This document shows, in pieces, positions 21,882 through 33,464 of a stretch of 64,000 nt of DNA. The stretch spans positions 40,315,501 to 40,379,500 of the forward strand of contig BSBM01000106.1 of the NCBI GenBank assembly GCA_027924585.1. Reading direction: 5' to 3'. This DNA comes from Larix kaempferi (lineage: Eukaryota > Streptophyta > Pinopsida > Pinales > Pinaceae). Each line of letters starts with the position of its first letter. Position 1 is the stretch's first letter. The translations under genes and the position numbers were made by a program. The notes beneath the pieces were generated by a model that saw nothing but the letters and a program-made list of their open reading frames with translations, had not been told where the DNA came from and searched no databases.

Positions 21882-24800
21882 TTTAAGGCTCCTAAATATA
21901 CAACTTTTTTTTGCAAATAGGGATCAACAATAAATATCATGTGCCAAAATGCAATGACCTTACAAGGTTCTGTTTTGATTTCAGACCTTATTATCCAAGT
22001 ATAATACTCCTTATGTTTGAAATTTTCTTTAAGGAATACTCATTCAACTGAACACTAAAGGACTATGACAACCTTGTAGAACATAAGTGCCCCATTCATT
22101 ATTGTGTTGATGAACACTTTGTTTATTATTCCATTAAATCTTTTACTAAGGTAGCTTGAATTGGCAACTTGTCCCCTAAACTTTACGATGTTCTACTTAT
22201 TAAACAAAATTCTATTAGTACCAACTTATAGCACTAGTTACTTATACCATTATGTACCTGCTAGTTAATTTTGTCTGTGGCATTCTTGGCATATGGTGGT
22301 GTGGCCTAATAATGTCCCACCATACATAGGTTGCAGTGGGGAACGAGATACAAAAGCACCTAGGTAGTATGCAGAAGTTGAACTCCCCATAACTCATTAA
22401 ATTCTTACTGTAGTCTAAGTATAGAGGATATAGAAGTGAATTTCTACGATACTATCCATGGACTAACGAAAGGTCACTACTTAATGGTTCTCATTTCTTG
22501 TAACTTCCAAATGGTTGACACCAGGATTTTCAATACATCGTTGTAATTTTGAAGTGGTACATCACTTGGGGTTTGCGCAAAGGCTATACTAGCCCGCTGT
22601 TCCTTCTAGTAATATATATTTTATTCGTGCTCGACCATGAGGGGGGTTTAGGATTCAACTATCGAGAGCTTATATTTTTTTAATCGTTTTGATTTGGCAT
22701 ACTTACCAGGGATTTGGAGTGGAATTTGTTGAGAAACCTCCATATGCAAATTTCTGGTGGGAACAAAAACTTACGAGGGTTAAACCCTACTCTAGAAATT
22801 TACAATGGTTAGTTATAATACCTTTATAATACCTAAGGGGGGACTTCTTATCGTTATTTTTTTGAGTTAAATTTATGAGATAAACATATGGCTAATCCAT
22901 TGGCCCTTACCCAATTTATTCGATGATAAAGTATCATCTATGAGTCTTCTCGAACAATAATGTTTAAGTTCGCTTTATATCTTACAATTGTGTTTCCCTC
23001 TCAACGGTAAGAGAAGTATAATATTCTCCTAAGTTGTGAATCGATGAAACTTCATACTTTGATTTTCCATCAACAAAATGTATGTAAGCTCAACGTCTAA
23101 TGATATAAACACGCTTGTTTTTTATTATGATATTTGTATATGTGCTCGATTGAATACTTACTAAATTCTTCTTCGACTCTCAAGTTTATAATGTTTTATG
23201 TGCACATTTGGTGCCTTTAGAAAAGTTTTGTATTTTCAACTGAAATTATCATTTACCCAATTTTGTCTCAGTCGTTTCTACAGGAATTGACCCTGATACT
23301 TTAACCATTTACCTGTAACTATGTTCACAACAGGGTGGTCTCTTAGTTGAGTTAGAGTTTGTTAAAGATATTTAGTGATTGTTGTTACAAGATATCTATT
23401 CAACTAGGGCCCTTTTTCTTAGTATTGGAACTGCTCGAGTGAGCAACGAATTCGTTGTTACGATTGTTTATGAAGAAAATGACCCTTGGCCTCAATTTGT
23501 CCCTTAACTGTCTTCCCTCTCACTCTTTGACTATGCAACATGAGTATACTCTTTGTTTGGTAGAAATAGACTCAATCGAGTTACTCTGAGACTGCAAAAG
23601 AATTCGATCTTTCCCTTTTGAATTGCTTGACATGAGCAGTTATTTAAATATGTGCAATAGTTAACTACTTTTCTCTATGTATAGTTGTTCATTGTTTGTA
23701 ACTCCTCCCCTTCCTCCTTGGGGTTTATTAGTCTATTTGGTAGAATGAATCTTTGTTAATTATGTAATAATAGTGGTAACTATGAAGAGTTTCTATTTAA
23801 TATTATTCATATCTTGTATCACATTAGGGTTGTGTAATTTTCTTCAGTTTTGGTTATTTAAATATGTGGAAGCGTTAACTACTTTTCTCTATGTATAGTT
23901 CTTCATTGTTTGTAACTCCTCCCCTTCCCCCTTGGGGTTTATTAGTATTTTGGTAGAATGAATCTTTGTTAATTATGTAACAATTATAATAACTATGAAG
24001 AGTTTCCATTTAATATTATTCATACTATGTATCACATGAGGGTTGTGTAATTTTCTTCAGTTTTGGTTAACAGTTTATTATGCTCTATGTTGATCTAGTG
24101 TTACCAAGTGCATATGATAAACTTGAGTGTATCACTTACTCTCTTTTTTTATAGTTCTAAATACATAAACAATTCTAGGGATTAAAATAACAAAAAATAA
24201 CTATAATAGAATATATACATAGAATATTGCATTCTCATTATATTCGTTCTTTTTTATATAACTCTATACTAGCACAACCACTTAACTTGTAGTTGGTGAA
24301 CACCGATAGACCACAATTAAGTGTGGCGAATAAGTTATATGTTACATGTTCTCGTCTTCTTTTAGTTAAACGGATTGTCTTCCATGAGGTTATCCATGCA
24401 TCAACTAAGAGTTATCTATGAATAAGCTACCAGTTATCCAAGCATCAACTACCAGTTATTTTTTATATATATTTTTTTATAATTATTTATTTTGAATTTA
24501 GAATGACTACCATAGAATCAATCTCAATAGTACACTTGTTTAGTACTAGTGCAATCTAGGAAAAGCATTGGTGCTAGTCCACCCAAATTCTAAGATATAA
24601 ACACCTATTAGTGTAATAAACACTTATAATCTTAGATATGTAAAGAGCTTTAAGTCTTTGTAACGAAATAACATATCTACACAACTTATTGCAAAACAAC
24701 TTTTTCCTTGAAATTAAACCCCTTTTTTTATCCTTAAAAATTTTATAATAAAAGAAACATATCTCTATTCATTGCCCTGATAAATGCATAACAATTCTTA

Positions 24801-25789
24801 AACACATAATTGATGGAATACCACTTTTACTCCTTACAGGAAAGAGAACGAGTCGACATTAAGTTGGTACAACAATTAATTTCTTGACTTTAAATAATAA
24901 TGACAATAATAGAGATTGAGGTGCTTATCTATTCAGAAGGTCATGACACGCCATGGAACAATCTCGTTCCACCCTTCTTTAGACCTTATAACTTCCTTAA
25001 GTTTTCAGTTCTGGTGGTCAACCCCGAGCATAACCACTTGCATACTAGAAGTAGGCATGTCTTTATTAGATTTTCCAGTTAGCAGAATTTGTCTTCATTA
25101 ATGCAGATAGCGAACCACGCTACAACCTAACCACAATACTATAAACAAGTTTCCTTTACCAATCCTCTTCGAATTCTTGTAATTGGCACTTCAAGCCATG
25201 GGCTCCAACCCAATACTCTAAACCTATTAAAAGTTAAACAATAAATCTGGTTGAACTTGTTACTGTATTACTTATTATTTCACGTGCCAATATCTATTAA
25301 ACATAAGTTTTAATTCTAGGTTTTCTTTTATTTTTTAAGAAAAATATTATTAACTCCTTCCTTTCTTTCTTTACCTTTTCTTACATGTAGTTAGTATCTT
25401 TTATTTTAATCAATTTGGAAAAAAGGTATTTACAAGTGGTTAAGGTTTCTTTGTTGTTTTTTTTTTCTTCATTATCATTTTTAATTAGTTTTTTATTTTT
25501 TAATTTGTTATTTAATCCTTAATTAATTCTCCTTAGTAGCTTGGTTCCTTTTCTTTTTTTGTCATTATTATTTTTAATTTTTTTTTTTAAATTTATTATT
25601 TAATCCTTAATTAATTATCCTTAGTAGCTTGGTTCCTCTTCCAAAGAGGCTATTTCATGGTATGTCTAGTAAAATTGTATTAATAAAAATGATCATCCAT
25701 CAATATGTAATATTGTATCCTAATGCATTTTAAAAACAAAATGCACTTGTTCTAAGAAAATACTAAAATGATACTCGTAGTATATCACA
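21882..25789 (-). mobile_element. 5' LTR of the chromovirus (about 3.9 kb)
   Basis: The right end ATCACA at 25789 matches the 3' LTR end at 15000. The left end abuts the outer PBS. Only the outer 540 bp can be aligned with the truncated 3' LTR and only the inner 400 bp with the internal fragment, so 22290-25240 is assigned to the LTR by position alone. It has no genes. Two short plus-strand frames near 24900-25100 are not convincing. Confidence 0.5.
23641..24070. repeat. 214-bp tandem duplication
   Basis: Two units start at 23641 and 23855 with TATTTAAATATGTG and share long blocks such as TTCATTGTTTGTAACTCC and GTAGAATGAATCTTTG. Differences are few, so the duplication is younger than the LTR around it. 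Confidence 0.9.
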
Positions 25790-26060
25790 AATATGGAATT
25801 GATTTTTTTAAAATAAAAGAATAAAAATGATCATTTATCAATATGTAATATTATGTCTTAATATATTTTAAAAACAAAATGCACTTGTTTTAAAGAAATA
25901 TTAAAAAGATACTCTTCGGAAATCACAAATACGCAATTGATTTTTTTTTTTAAATAAAAAAAGTAAACATCAATAGAAACATGGAACATGATCATATGCG
26001 AAAAACTAAAGAAATATTAAACATATACTTTTAGGGTATCACAAATAAGAAATTGATTTA
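25692..26060. repeat. Tandem copies of the chromovirus LTR end and its flank
   Basis: A segment of about 138 bp containing the LTR end and the adjacent DNA up to an A+T tract is repeated at about 25692-25826 and 25830-25948, with a partial third copy to about 26060. Each copy has a version of ATATCACAAATANG followed by AATTGATTTTTT. Because flanking DNA is included, the duplication happened after insertion. Confidence 0.75.
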
Positions 26061-26289
26061 TTTTTTAAATTAAAAAAAAAAACATCAATAAAAACATGGA
26101 ACATAATCATATGATAAAAAGAAAAAAAATATTTTTTTTTCAACCGAAAAAAAACCGTACTATTGCTATTCCTTGAAATCAAATAGTACAAAGATTTTTT
26201 CCTTTTTTGAAAAAAGGTATATCCAAACTGATCATACAATTGTCCCAAAGACCTCATACTATCACCAGCAAAGGATTGTCCATGCAAGA

Positions 26290-27015
26290 CTATACAACAG
26301 AAAGGTCAAAAACTTTACAAAAAGGGACTGATCCACATATAACCTTGTCTTTATCACTCTAGAAAAAAAAGACTTCCCCACATTCCAACAAACTGGAATC
26401 CATCCATTCTTCCCATACCAGAAAACCTTCAGCGCCCAGTAAAGCATGTTTAGATAACCCATCAGCCTGACCATTGTGTTCATGGTAGATGTGAGGAAAA
26501 GAGATGTGTTCCTGCAAATCTATCTCAGCTCAAGCATGCCTACACCAGTGAGAGAGAGCAATAACATTTAGATCAAATTCTTTAGTTGCCCATTTAATAG
26601 TAACACGAGAATCTCCAAAGACCTTTAAATTTACCAGCCCAAAGATGTTGACACATTTCAGAGTACACCACAGAGCTAAAAGCTCTGCTTTCATATTACT
26701 ACCATTCCCGCAATTGAGACGTACAGTATAATAATGACCCTCATTCAAATAAATAACACCACTAGCAGCACAAAAACCATTCAACGCAGCCCCATCAAAG
26801 AAAAGAGTAGGTTGATTCACAATAAATGTAAACTGACCAAATCTTCTCTCCTCCACCAATTTTGAAACAGCAGGAAAGTGTTGTATTAAGTTTAATACAA
26901 GATGTCCACAAGCCGCAACATCAGGCTCTTTATCTTGAAAGGTGACCATATTCCGGAAGTGCCACAGAGCCCAAGATATAAGTACAGAAAAAAATATTGT
27001 ATGCATACAATACAT
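26290..27015 (-). pseudogene. LINE-type RNase H domain remnant
   Basis: The minus strand reads LFFDGAALNGFCAASGVIY, then NMKAELLALWCTLK, FGDSRVTIKWAT and, after one stop at about 26530, HNGQADGLSKHALLGAEG. These carry the four acidic residues (D, E, D, D) of a type I RNase H in the order seen at the C-terminus of plant L1 LINEs (PF13456 type). No RT was found upstream, so this is a 5'-truncated insertion or a stray domain. A host RNase H-like protein is a weaker alternative. Confidence 0.7.
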
Positions 27016-28700
27016 AAATATAAATAAAAAAAAGGTCTAGGTTATAAAAAATTGAAGATGGACCATTTTCACATGTTTAAATTAACTAACATTTTTTTTT
27101 GTGAAATACGTAAGATTTTTTAATTATTTATGTTTGTTATTATTATAATTAATAAAAATATATAAATAAGTGGGAAAGCATTTTGGTTATATATATATAT
27201 ATATTAATAAATTTTTTAAAATTTAAATAATATTTTTTTGTATTACTAAATTTATATAAGTCAATTATAAAATGTTGAGGCGGCTTCTTTTACATGTGTT
27301 TATAGTAATAAGTGAATATTTTACAAAGTGGTTAGTATATGGGAAAATAAATTTATATAAATTGAAAAATAGAGTTTGTCATATCAATTAATATAGAACT
27401 TTTCAAATCAGTTAAATATTTGTCTTCATACAAATATAAAAAAAATATGATTAATGTTTTGTACTATTGGATTCAGTGTTTTTGAATAACAATAGTATGT
27501 TTTTTTGACTGAAAAAACAAATATCAAAATAAAAATATATAGAATTGGTCACATCAAAATCAAAATATTTGTTTTTACGATGGTTCAAGAATCACCGTTA
27601 TCAAGGGCCAATCCATATATATAGATATAGATTTATCAAAATCAAAACATTATATATGAAATGACAACACTTTTTGTTTTTAATATACAAAAATAAGACA
27701 ATGAGATGTTAAAGTGGTCACATGGCACTCTTAAAATTCCATATTTTCAATTTTCAATTTTATTTTTTATGATTTAAAAATTAAATCATATAGTCAAAAA
27801 TTTATTCTCATCCATAACATATTTGTCCAATAAAAAAATAAAACTACAAATTAAATTTAGTTAAAAAAAAAAAAAACTTCAAAATTCAAATTTAGTTTTT
27901 AAAAGTAAAAAAGTTGACTAACAATCAGTTAGTATATCCCTGCACATGGGCCAATAATAATTAATATCCTCACCAATATATACAAGTTCCATTTAAAATC
28001 ATAATAATTAAAACTATATTAATAAAAAAACCAAAACAATATCATATAATGACATAGCTCTATTGTTTAGAGACTAAAAAAACCTTCGAAATTCTTCAAT
28101 CTATTCTATTGCCACACATTTTACAGGCACATTATAAATATTGCAGCGATTTCTTTAAATCTCATTCATATTTATATGTGTGGTCCAAATAGATGACTTT
28201 CGGATTCTTAATTTTGATAACTTTATTATATTAATTAAAATATAAATTGTTTTTGAAATTTATGTATTATTTTTTAAAAATAAATATATATTTTTATTTT
28301 TATTTTTTTATATATTTATGTTAATAAAGATAATTATTATTGATTATTATGAATTGAAAATTATTGTCAAGAATACATTGGTTAGTTGGTGGGGATAGAT
28401 GGATTTTATTTCATCCAGCCTAATTCAATTTAGTTGAATTGACTTGATCCTTCAGAATAAGGAACAGAATAAGAGGAAAGTGATTCTTCCTAAAAAATTT
28501 AGTAGAAATTTTTAAAAATCTTGGTTACAACAATTGGAATTTTCAGTTTTTACTATTAAAATGGCTATAAAAACATAATTAACTTTAATTTGTTCCCTAG
28601 ATCCGATTATAAAAATAGGCGAAATCATAGTTCCAGCCCCATTTTAAGACGACCCAAATCATCTAAATTCCAAAAAAATAACGAGAAGAAGTGAAACTGT
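27016..28700. other. A+T-rich intergenic DNA with an (AT)n microsatellite
   Basis: No genes are visible. A TATATAT run lies at about 27188-27205 and another low-complexity stretch near 27610-27630. This separates the repeat-rich left half from the ERF gene. Confidence 0.6.
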
Positions 28701-28701
28701 G

Positions 28702-28738
28702 CCCCGCTCGCCCACAGGACCCCGCTCGCCGACAGGAC
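28702..28738. repeat. GC-rich 18-bp direct duplication
   Basis: CCCCGCTCGCCCACAGGA and CCCCGCTCGCCGACAGGA stand next to each other, differing by one base. They lie about 210 bp beyond the stop codon of the ERF gene. Confidence 0.8.
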
Positions 28739-28949
28739 GATTTGAGTGCCAGTTATCACACGCCGGGAATTTCTCCAATCTCTAGAAACTCCAGCAAATA
28801 AGGATGTACTTTAAACAAGTTTGCATGACAAAATCTCTAGCAGCCAAGCCAAAGAGGTTGTTGTTTAAAATTTCCCGAGTCTTCCGTATTCTGGAAGAGA
28901 ACCCTGAAACCTTCCATAGACAAATATATGTGAAGAAAATCCTCTAAAT

Positions 28950-29432
28950 TTAGAGAGTTAGCGACTCAGCACTATCCAGATCTTGAAGCACTAATGAATC
29001 CCAAAACGCTGCATCCTCCTCCGCCAAAATCTGTTGACCGTCAATGCCGGATTCCGGGTCCGAAGAAGAGTATGAGGACATCCGGTCGTCTTTCGATGGC
29101 AGCCGAAATTCTTCTGCGGCGAACCTGGCCGCGGCGGCTTGAATTTGTGGCGGCGATAGAGACGAAGCGTCGGGAATTTCCGGCGGCGAGTCGGGAAAAT
29201 TGAACCTGGCCTTGGATCCTCTCAGACAATACGCTGCACAGTCGTAGGCGCGGGCAGCTTTTTCTGGGGATTCGTAGGAGCCGAGCCAAATTTTGGCCCG
29301 GGAATTGGGCATTCGAATTTCCGTCACCCATTTCCCCCATTTTCTGAATTGTACTCCCTTGAACTGCCGCGACATCAATGACTGGCTTTCCGGCCTACCA
29401 TGGCTGTTCTGTTTCGGCAAGGGTTTCGCCAT
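28950..29432 (-). CDS. AP2/ERF transcription factor, DREB-type, similar to ERF016/017/018
   Basis: An intact intronless frame of 160 codons starts at ATG 29432-29430. Residues about 23-80 form a single AP2/ERF DNA-binding domain with GKWVTEIR, IWLGSYESPEKAARAYD and FNFPDSPPEIP. V36 matches the DREB-type valine, while the usual glutamate five residues later is Met (M41), where ERF016-018 proteins often carry Leu. Residues 91-107 (SLSPPQIQAAAARFA) match the helix that follows the domain in this group. The C-terminus is acidic and ends with FWDSLVLQDLDS, a likely activation motif. Such proteins bind GCC- or DRE-like promoter elements in the nucleus, often in stress or developmental responses. 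Codon use is more G+C rich than the neighbours, as expected of a real gene. The ERF-group placement is from memory of related sequences. Confidence 0.93.
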   Translation of the reverse strand: MAKPLPKQNSHGRPESQSLMSRQFKGVQFRKWGKWVTEIRMPNSRAKIWLGSYESPEKAARAYDCAAYCLRGSKARFNFPDSPPEIPDASSLSPPQIQAAAARFAAEEFRLPSKDDRMSSYSSSDPESGIDGQQILAEEDAAFWDSLVLQDLDSAESLTL

Positions 29433-29582
29433 ATGGCGGAGAAGTCGAACTCGAAACCTGGTGGTGAAGTTTGAGGTTTAAAACAATTGAAACAACAGAG
29501 TGTGATTAGTAGGCTGCTACTTCCACTGCAGGAGGTGAAAATATAACAGTAGTACATGCAAATGCCTGCAGATTATGGCAGC

Positions 29583-29589
29583 GTATATA
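29583..29589 (-). promoter_or_regulatory. Possible TATA box of the ERF gene
   Basis: The minus strand reads CTATATACGC about 150 bp upstream of the start codon, which would give a 5' leader of roughly 120 bases. A second candidate, TTTATATA, lies near 29653. Neither can be confirmed from sequence alone. Confidence 0.4.
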
Positions 29590-29599
29590 GATACAGAAA

Positions 29600-30500
29600 C
29601 CGTGTCCATCGATCGTGTTGAAAATGTTACGGAAATACGCGTCACAGTACCGAGTATATAAACGTGTGAGTATGTGCATTTGTTATAGCATAGTGAGATT
29701 CCATGGAAAGGGTGAATGTTTTACGTTTAACTATTTAATAAAGTTTATTACAATTATTATTTTTATTAAAAAATAATAAAAAGGATGAATGTTCTACATT
29801 TAGTGAAATTATTGTTTTATTAAAATCTTAATTTTAGATTAAAAAAAAAAATATTTCTGATTACCTTGCTCCTTACAACACATTTTATTAAAAAAAATTG
29901 TTTAAGCCATTTAAAGTAGATTAAAAAAAATCTCCAACACCATAAAACCATAAAGAAAAAGAAAATACTTGTTTCCAGTGAATATAAAGTTAGACATATT
30001 ATTGCTATATTTTAAATTACACTCTGTTAAAGTTCAGAGGGAGCAACAAAATGCTTGTTTGTTGTTTTGTTTGTAATGTGGATTTCCAATAAATTATTAT
30101 ATGTTTATGCATATATAGCATAAATATATTTATATATAATATTGTATAATTACAATTATACACAAATTAAAATGAGTTTTAAATTTGGGTGAATATATTT
30201 ATAGACAAAAATAATATCATTAAGTATGTTTTATGAAAAGTACATTTAAAACCAAAAAAAGTTGTGTTGGCCAAAAGGATGCGGGAGCAAAAAAAAAAAA
30301 AAAGTAAAAAGAAAATCGCTCAGCCATTATGAAGAATGCATCACTTGTAGCATATGAAGAATGCATCACTTGTAGCATAGGGTATCACACGCAAGGAATT
30401 TTGGGGTTTAGCTCTCGAAACAATATGAGTGAAGTGATTCATTAATAAAATTTTTAAAAAAAAATATAAGGGAAAAAGGCTTTATATGCTAAATGTTCAA
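29600..30500. other. Intergenic DNA with a 25-bp direct duplication
   Basis: No gene is seen. ATGAAGAATGCATCACTTGT plus five bases is repeated twice in tandem at 30329-30378. The rest is A+T rich with several A-runs. Confidence 0.6.
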
Positions 30501-30572
30501 ATTTTGGATAGTATTGGAGGCAGAGTAAACAAGCGGCTAAGCACTATTCAAAAAGCCTTTGAGGAATAGACC

Positions 30573-30740
30573 GGAGCACAAACAAATATTGCGGAGCCCT
30601 AATCAATAAGCAGCGGGGCACTATTAAATAATCCTTCGGCTGATACACTAGGAAAAGGAGCACAAACAAATATCGCTAAGTGCTAACATATAAGTTGCGA
30701 GGTACTATTAAATAATCCTCCAACGAATACACCAATAAAG
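30573..30740. repeat. 84-bp tandem repeat, two copies plus a partial
   Basis: Units begin GGAGCACAAACAAATAT at 30573 and 30657 and share ACTATTAAATAATCCT near their ends. A partial unit (CACTATTCAAAAAGCCTTTG) precedes them. The array ends at the AGC kinase remnant. Confidence 0.8.
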
Positions 30741-30749
30741 GCATTCGAC

Positions 30750-31166
30750 CATGGACCGTCTCGTAGAGAAAAATCCCAAAGGCTCACCAGTCAACTGGGA
30801 AGGAATGTCCACTGCACCAAAGAATCTATGGTGCTATGTATTCCTTTGTTCATATAAAAGAATTCATATGGGGAATTATCATTAGATTTCAAGTTATCTG
30901 GACTGGAATCACGGTTGACTTTACCGTTGTCTGATCCCTAGTTAAAGCTAAGCTTAGAATTAAAGAACTTCTCGGATTTTGTTGGACAACTAGCATCGGT
31001 GGTTGGGATTTCTCCCTTGGAATAGATCCGGAGCGAGAGATCAAAATCAGAGAGCATGATATGCCCATTATCTTGCATTAGTATGTTCTCTGGCTTCAAA
31101 TCTCTATACATGATCCCCTGGTCATGCAAATACTCCAATGCAAGAACTATTTCAGGCTCATAGAAC
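30750..31166 (-). pseudogene. AGC VIII protein kinase, second-exon pseudogene fragment
   Basis: After a splice-acceptor sequence (minus strand TGTGCAG, boundary 31166/31167) the frame reads [29 protein letters not shown] and LSDFDLS. The DFD in place of DFG marks the plant AGC VIII group (phototropin, PINOID and D6PK relatives). Downstream, EYIAP at about 30843, FPVDW and AFGIFLYETVHGR are subdomains VIII-IX with two stops. The active-site Asp and Lys of RDLKPEN are kept, but the region between DFDLS and EYIAP is scrambled, and the N-lobe and the C-terminal end are absent. It is a decayed gene copy. Confidence 0.8.
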
Positions 31167-31360
31167 CTGCACATACATTAGTGTGGAAATAATATGTTTT
31201 AATATACAAAAAGTGGAAAAAGACTATCGGTTGGGACATGCTGTGTTGTGTTGATGACAATATGTGGAAAATTGAGACAACTTGTATTATGTTGACGTGA
31301 ATTTACTATAAATAAGCTTCTATGGGAAGTTACTGGTTGGAATTCCATTTTCAAATGTAG
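31167..31360. other. Short unannotated stretch before the outer LTR element
   Basis: Contains the intron end of the kinase remnant and about 190 bp without features. The last five bases, TGTAG, would be the element's target duplication; its partner lies outside the window. Confidence 0.5.
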
Positions 31361-33450
31361 TGTCCCTTTTTGGAAAAATTAGGCACACTATCACAAAATA
31401 TTTCAATAGAGGCTTAAAACTTTAAACAATGGAGGCTCATTCTTTCTCAAAACCCTAATTGACAGTGAATTTCACATTGATTTCATGGTTATGAGACAAC
31501 TGAGGCAGCTCTAGGAGAGTGATATGGAGATTCTGATTGGCTTGACAAGATGATATATGTGGCTACTTAAGATTGTGTGGTTGAGGACTTTTTACAAACA
31601 CTTCACATACATCCTCCTTCAGTACTTTGTCTAGTTTTGAAACTAGGAAAACTATGAAACTAGTCTTTCTTTGTCTTGTTCCAAACACCTACAGACCTTT
31701 CCAAATTTCTTCTAGAATAACCCTATGGGATTTAGCACATCCTAGCAGACGTCAAACACTCAAGGGTCGAATCAGAAGACTCCTTTTGACATGTTATTCA
31801 AGTTTGCTCAAATTTGGCCAATTTCAAACCTTGGACTAGTGAAACCCAAATTGTCCCAAATGCTGCAAAATGATTTCGAATTATGTATGGAGGGATTAAT
31901 GGGTATTATAACATCCTAATGCATCTATTATACACTTATACATTCACTAAATACATTCATGGCTTGAATTTCTCAAGAAGGAAAGAAGGGTTAAAACACT
32001 AGTGAATTTGAGGGTTAAAACCCCATTAGTCAATGACCTTTTTGGCTTCCCAAACACTTTACGAAATTCCCTAAATTATGAATAGAGACTTGTATTTTAT
32101 TAAGGACCTCAAGGGAAACCAAAATGCATCATTAATTAGTTTCTATAGTCTGATATCACTCCCATGGAACAAAATGTTGTGAGACATAGAAATTGCTTGG
32201 AAAAGATAACAATGGACATGGAACTTGATTCACAAACTTTAATAAAAAACCAAAGGGGCCTGCATATAGTATATTGGTAATCAAAATTACATCATAGGCT
32301 TCTCAAAACATCAACAAAATCGAGTCAGATAAATTCTTATACTGAAGAGATATAAAATTACTCCAAAAAGTCCATATGAAAGTAGAGGGGAAACTAGCTC
32401 GAATTTATGGTTTGCTTACAATTTTTACATAAAATACATGGAATTTCGAGCTATGGATCAAAGGTGAAGCTCAATACAGTGTTAGACATCATATATCATC
32501 ACAATGGAGTTACAAAATCATTCTCCACAAATTTTATACAACTATGAGTGCGGCATCAACAAATGAACATGGACATTGAGAGAAGATTGTGAGCAAAGAT
32601 AGTGAAGAAAGACATGAGAGATGAACTTGAACTGTAGAGGGACTCGAACCTGAAACAATACACCTTCATTAAGATATTATAATAGGTATGAATGGCCTCT
32701 CCTCCAACCAACTTGGATAGGGATCTTTCACCTTCGAAATTGGTTTAATGGCAGGGAGGATGAACATCCACCATGCAAGGACAAGCTAAATCTCTCCCAA
32801 ATTTCAAAGATACAAATGAAAAATGAAAAAAATATGACCCAATTCAACTTGCTCCTCTTTTAATAACCTCCTTGGCCTCCTTTCCCTCCAAGAAACTTGA
32901 TTTTCCCTCCTCTTGGTTCATTAACTCGAACTAGTGTTAATAGTGGTTATTACATTAATCCAAGTGACACTTGTCTTGATTTTGCTTGATCTCTTACATG
33001 TCATAGAATCGGTCATATTGTCATAATAGTTGTAAGAGAATATGTCATAAGTGTCATAAGGTGTCATAGGGTTGTCATAGAATCTGTCATGACTAAAAAT
33101 AGCCCCGAGACTTTTCACCTTCCCCATTGGAGTTACTTATCCCTCCAAATTCGAATTTGAGGATGGTGCCATGTTTAAAGGAGGAATATTCCCTCATGTG
33201 GACCCCACATATCCACTTATGCGCCCCCAAGTCCAACTAGGACCCCATGCCACTTCATTTTGGAGAAATTATTATTTCTCCATAATTTATTGGCCTATTT
33301 TCTGCCATCAACTTAAAATTATGAATTTTCATGAGAAACTATACGCCTCGGGGTTAAATATCAATATTTTAATTTTCCCACATAACCCTTAGGAATTGGA
33401 TAGGCCAACTTAATTTTTTATTTGAAAATTATTTAATTGGGGAAATTACA
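31361..33450 (-). mobile_element. 3' LTR of the outer element (2090 bp)
   Basis: TGTCCC...TTACA on the plus strand. Its first 780 bp align with 36225-36655, 37999-38276 and 63929-64000, and it preserves both empty target sites: GACATGTTATTC at 31788 and ATTCCCTAA near 32068. The right boundary is supported by the abutting PPT, because the sister LTR's end is outside the window. No genes lie within it. Confidence 0.8.
32998..33095. repeat. Cluster of TGTCAT motifs in the LTR
   Basis: TGTCAT or GGTCAT/TGTCATA occurs about nine times in 100 bp (for example at about 32998, 33019, 33043, 33052, 33061 and 33074). It lies about 350-450 bp inside the minus-strand LTR start, that is, in U3. Confidence 0.75.
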
Positions 33451-33464
33451 GTCCTCCCCACCCA
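33451..33464 (-). promoter_or_regulatory. Polypurine tract of the outer element
   Basis: The minus strand reads TTGGGTGGGGAGGAC immediately before the LTR start TGTAATTTCC. This sets orientation and the LTR boundary. Confidence 0.7.

Larger units (their letters stand above)
18765..22290 (-). repeat. Tandem duplication of LTR end + PBS + gag, period about 1.75 kb
   Basis: About 18765-20525 and 20530-22290 are two diverged copies of the same sequence. Matching landmarks are offset by 1766 bp (GACTATGTTCATAACA at 18861 and 20627) and 1734 bp (CAACTTGTCC at 20431 and 22165). Each copy holds, on the minus strand, about 390 bp of LTR end, a Met-type PBS and about 1.3 kb of gag. The second copy ends before the zinc knuckle. 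Confidence 0.85.

Noticed and set aside
28994-29557. Overlapping frames on both strands around the ERF gene
   Set aside because: Only the minus-strand 28950-29432 frame encodes a known domain; the others are shadows.
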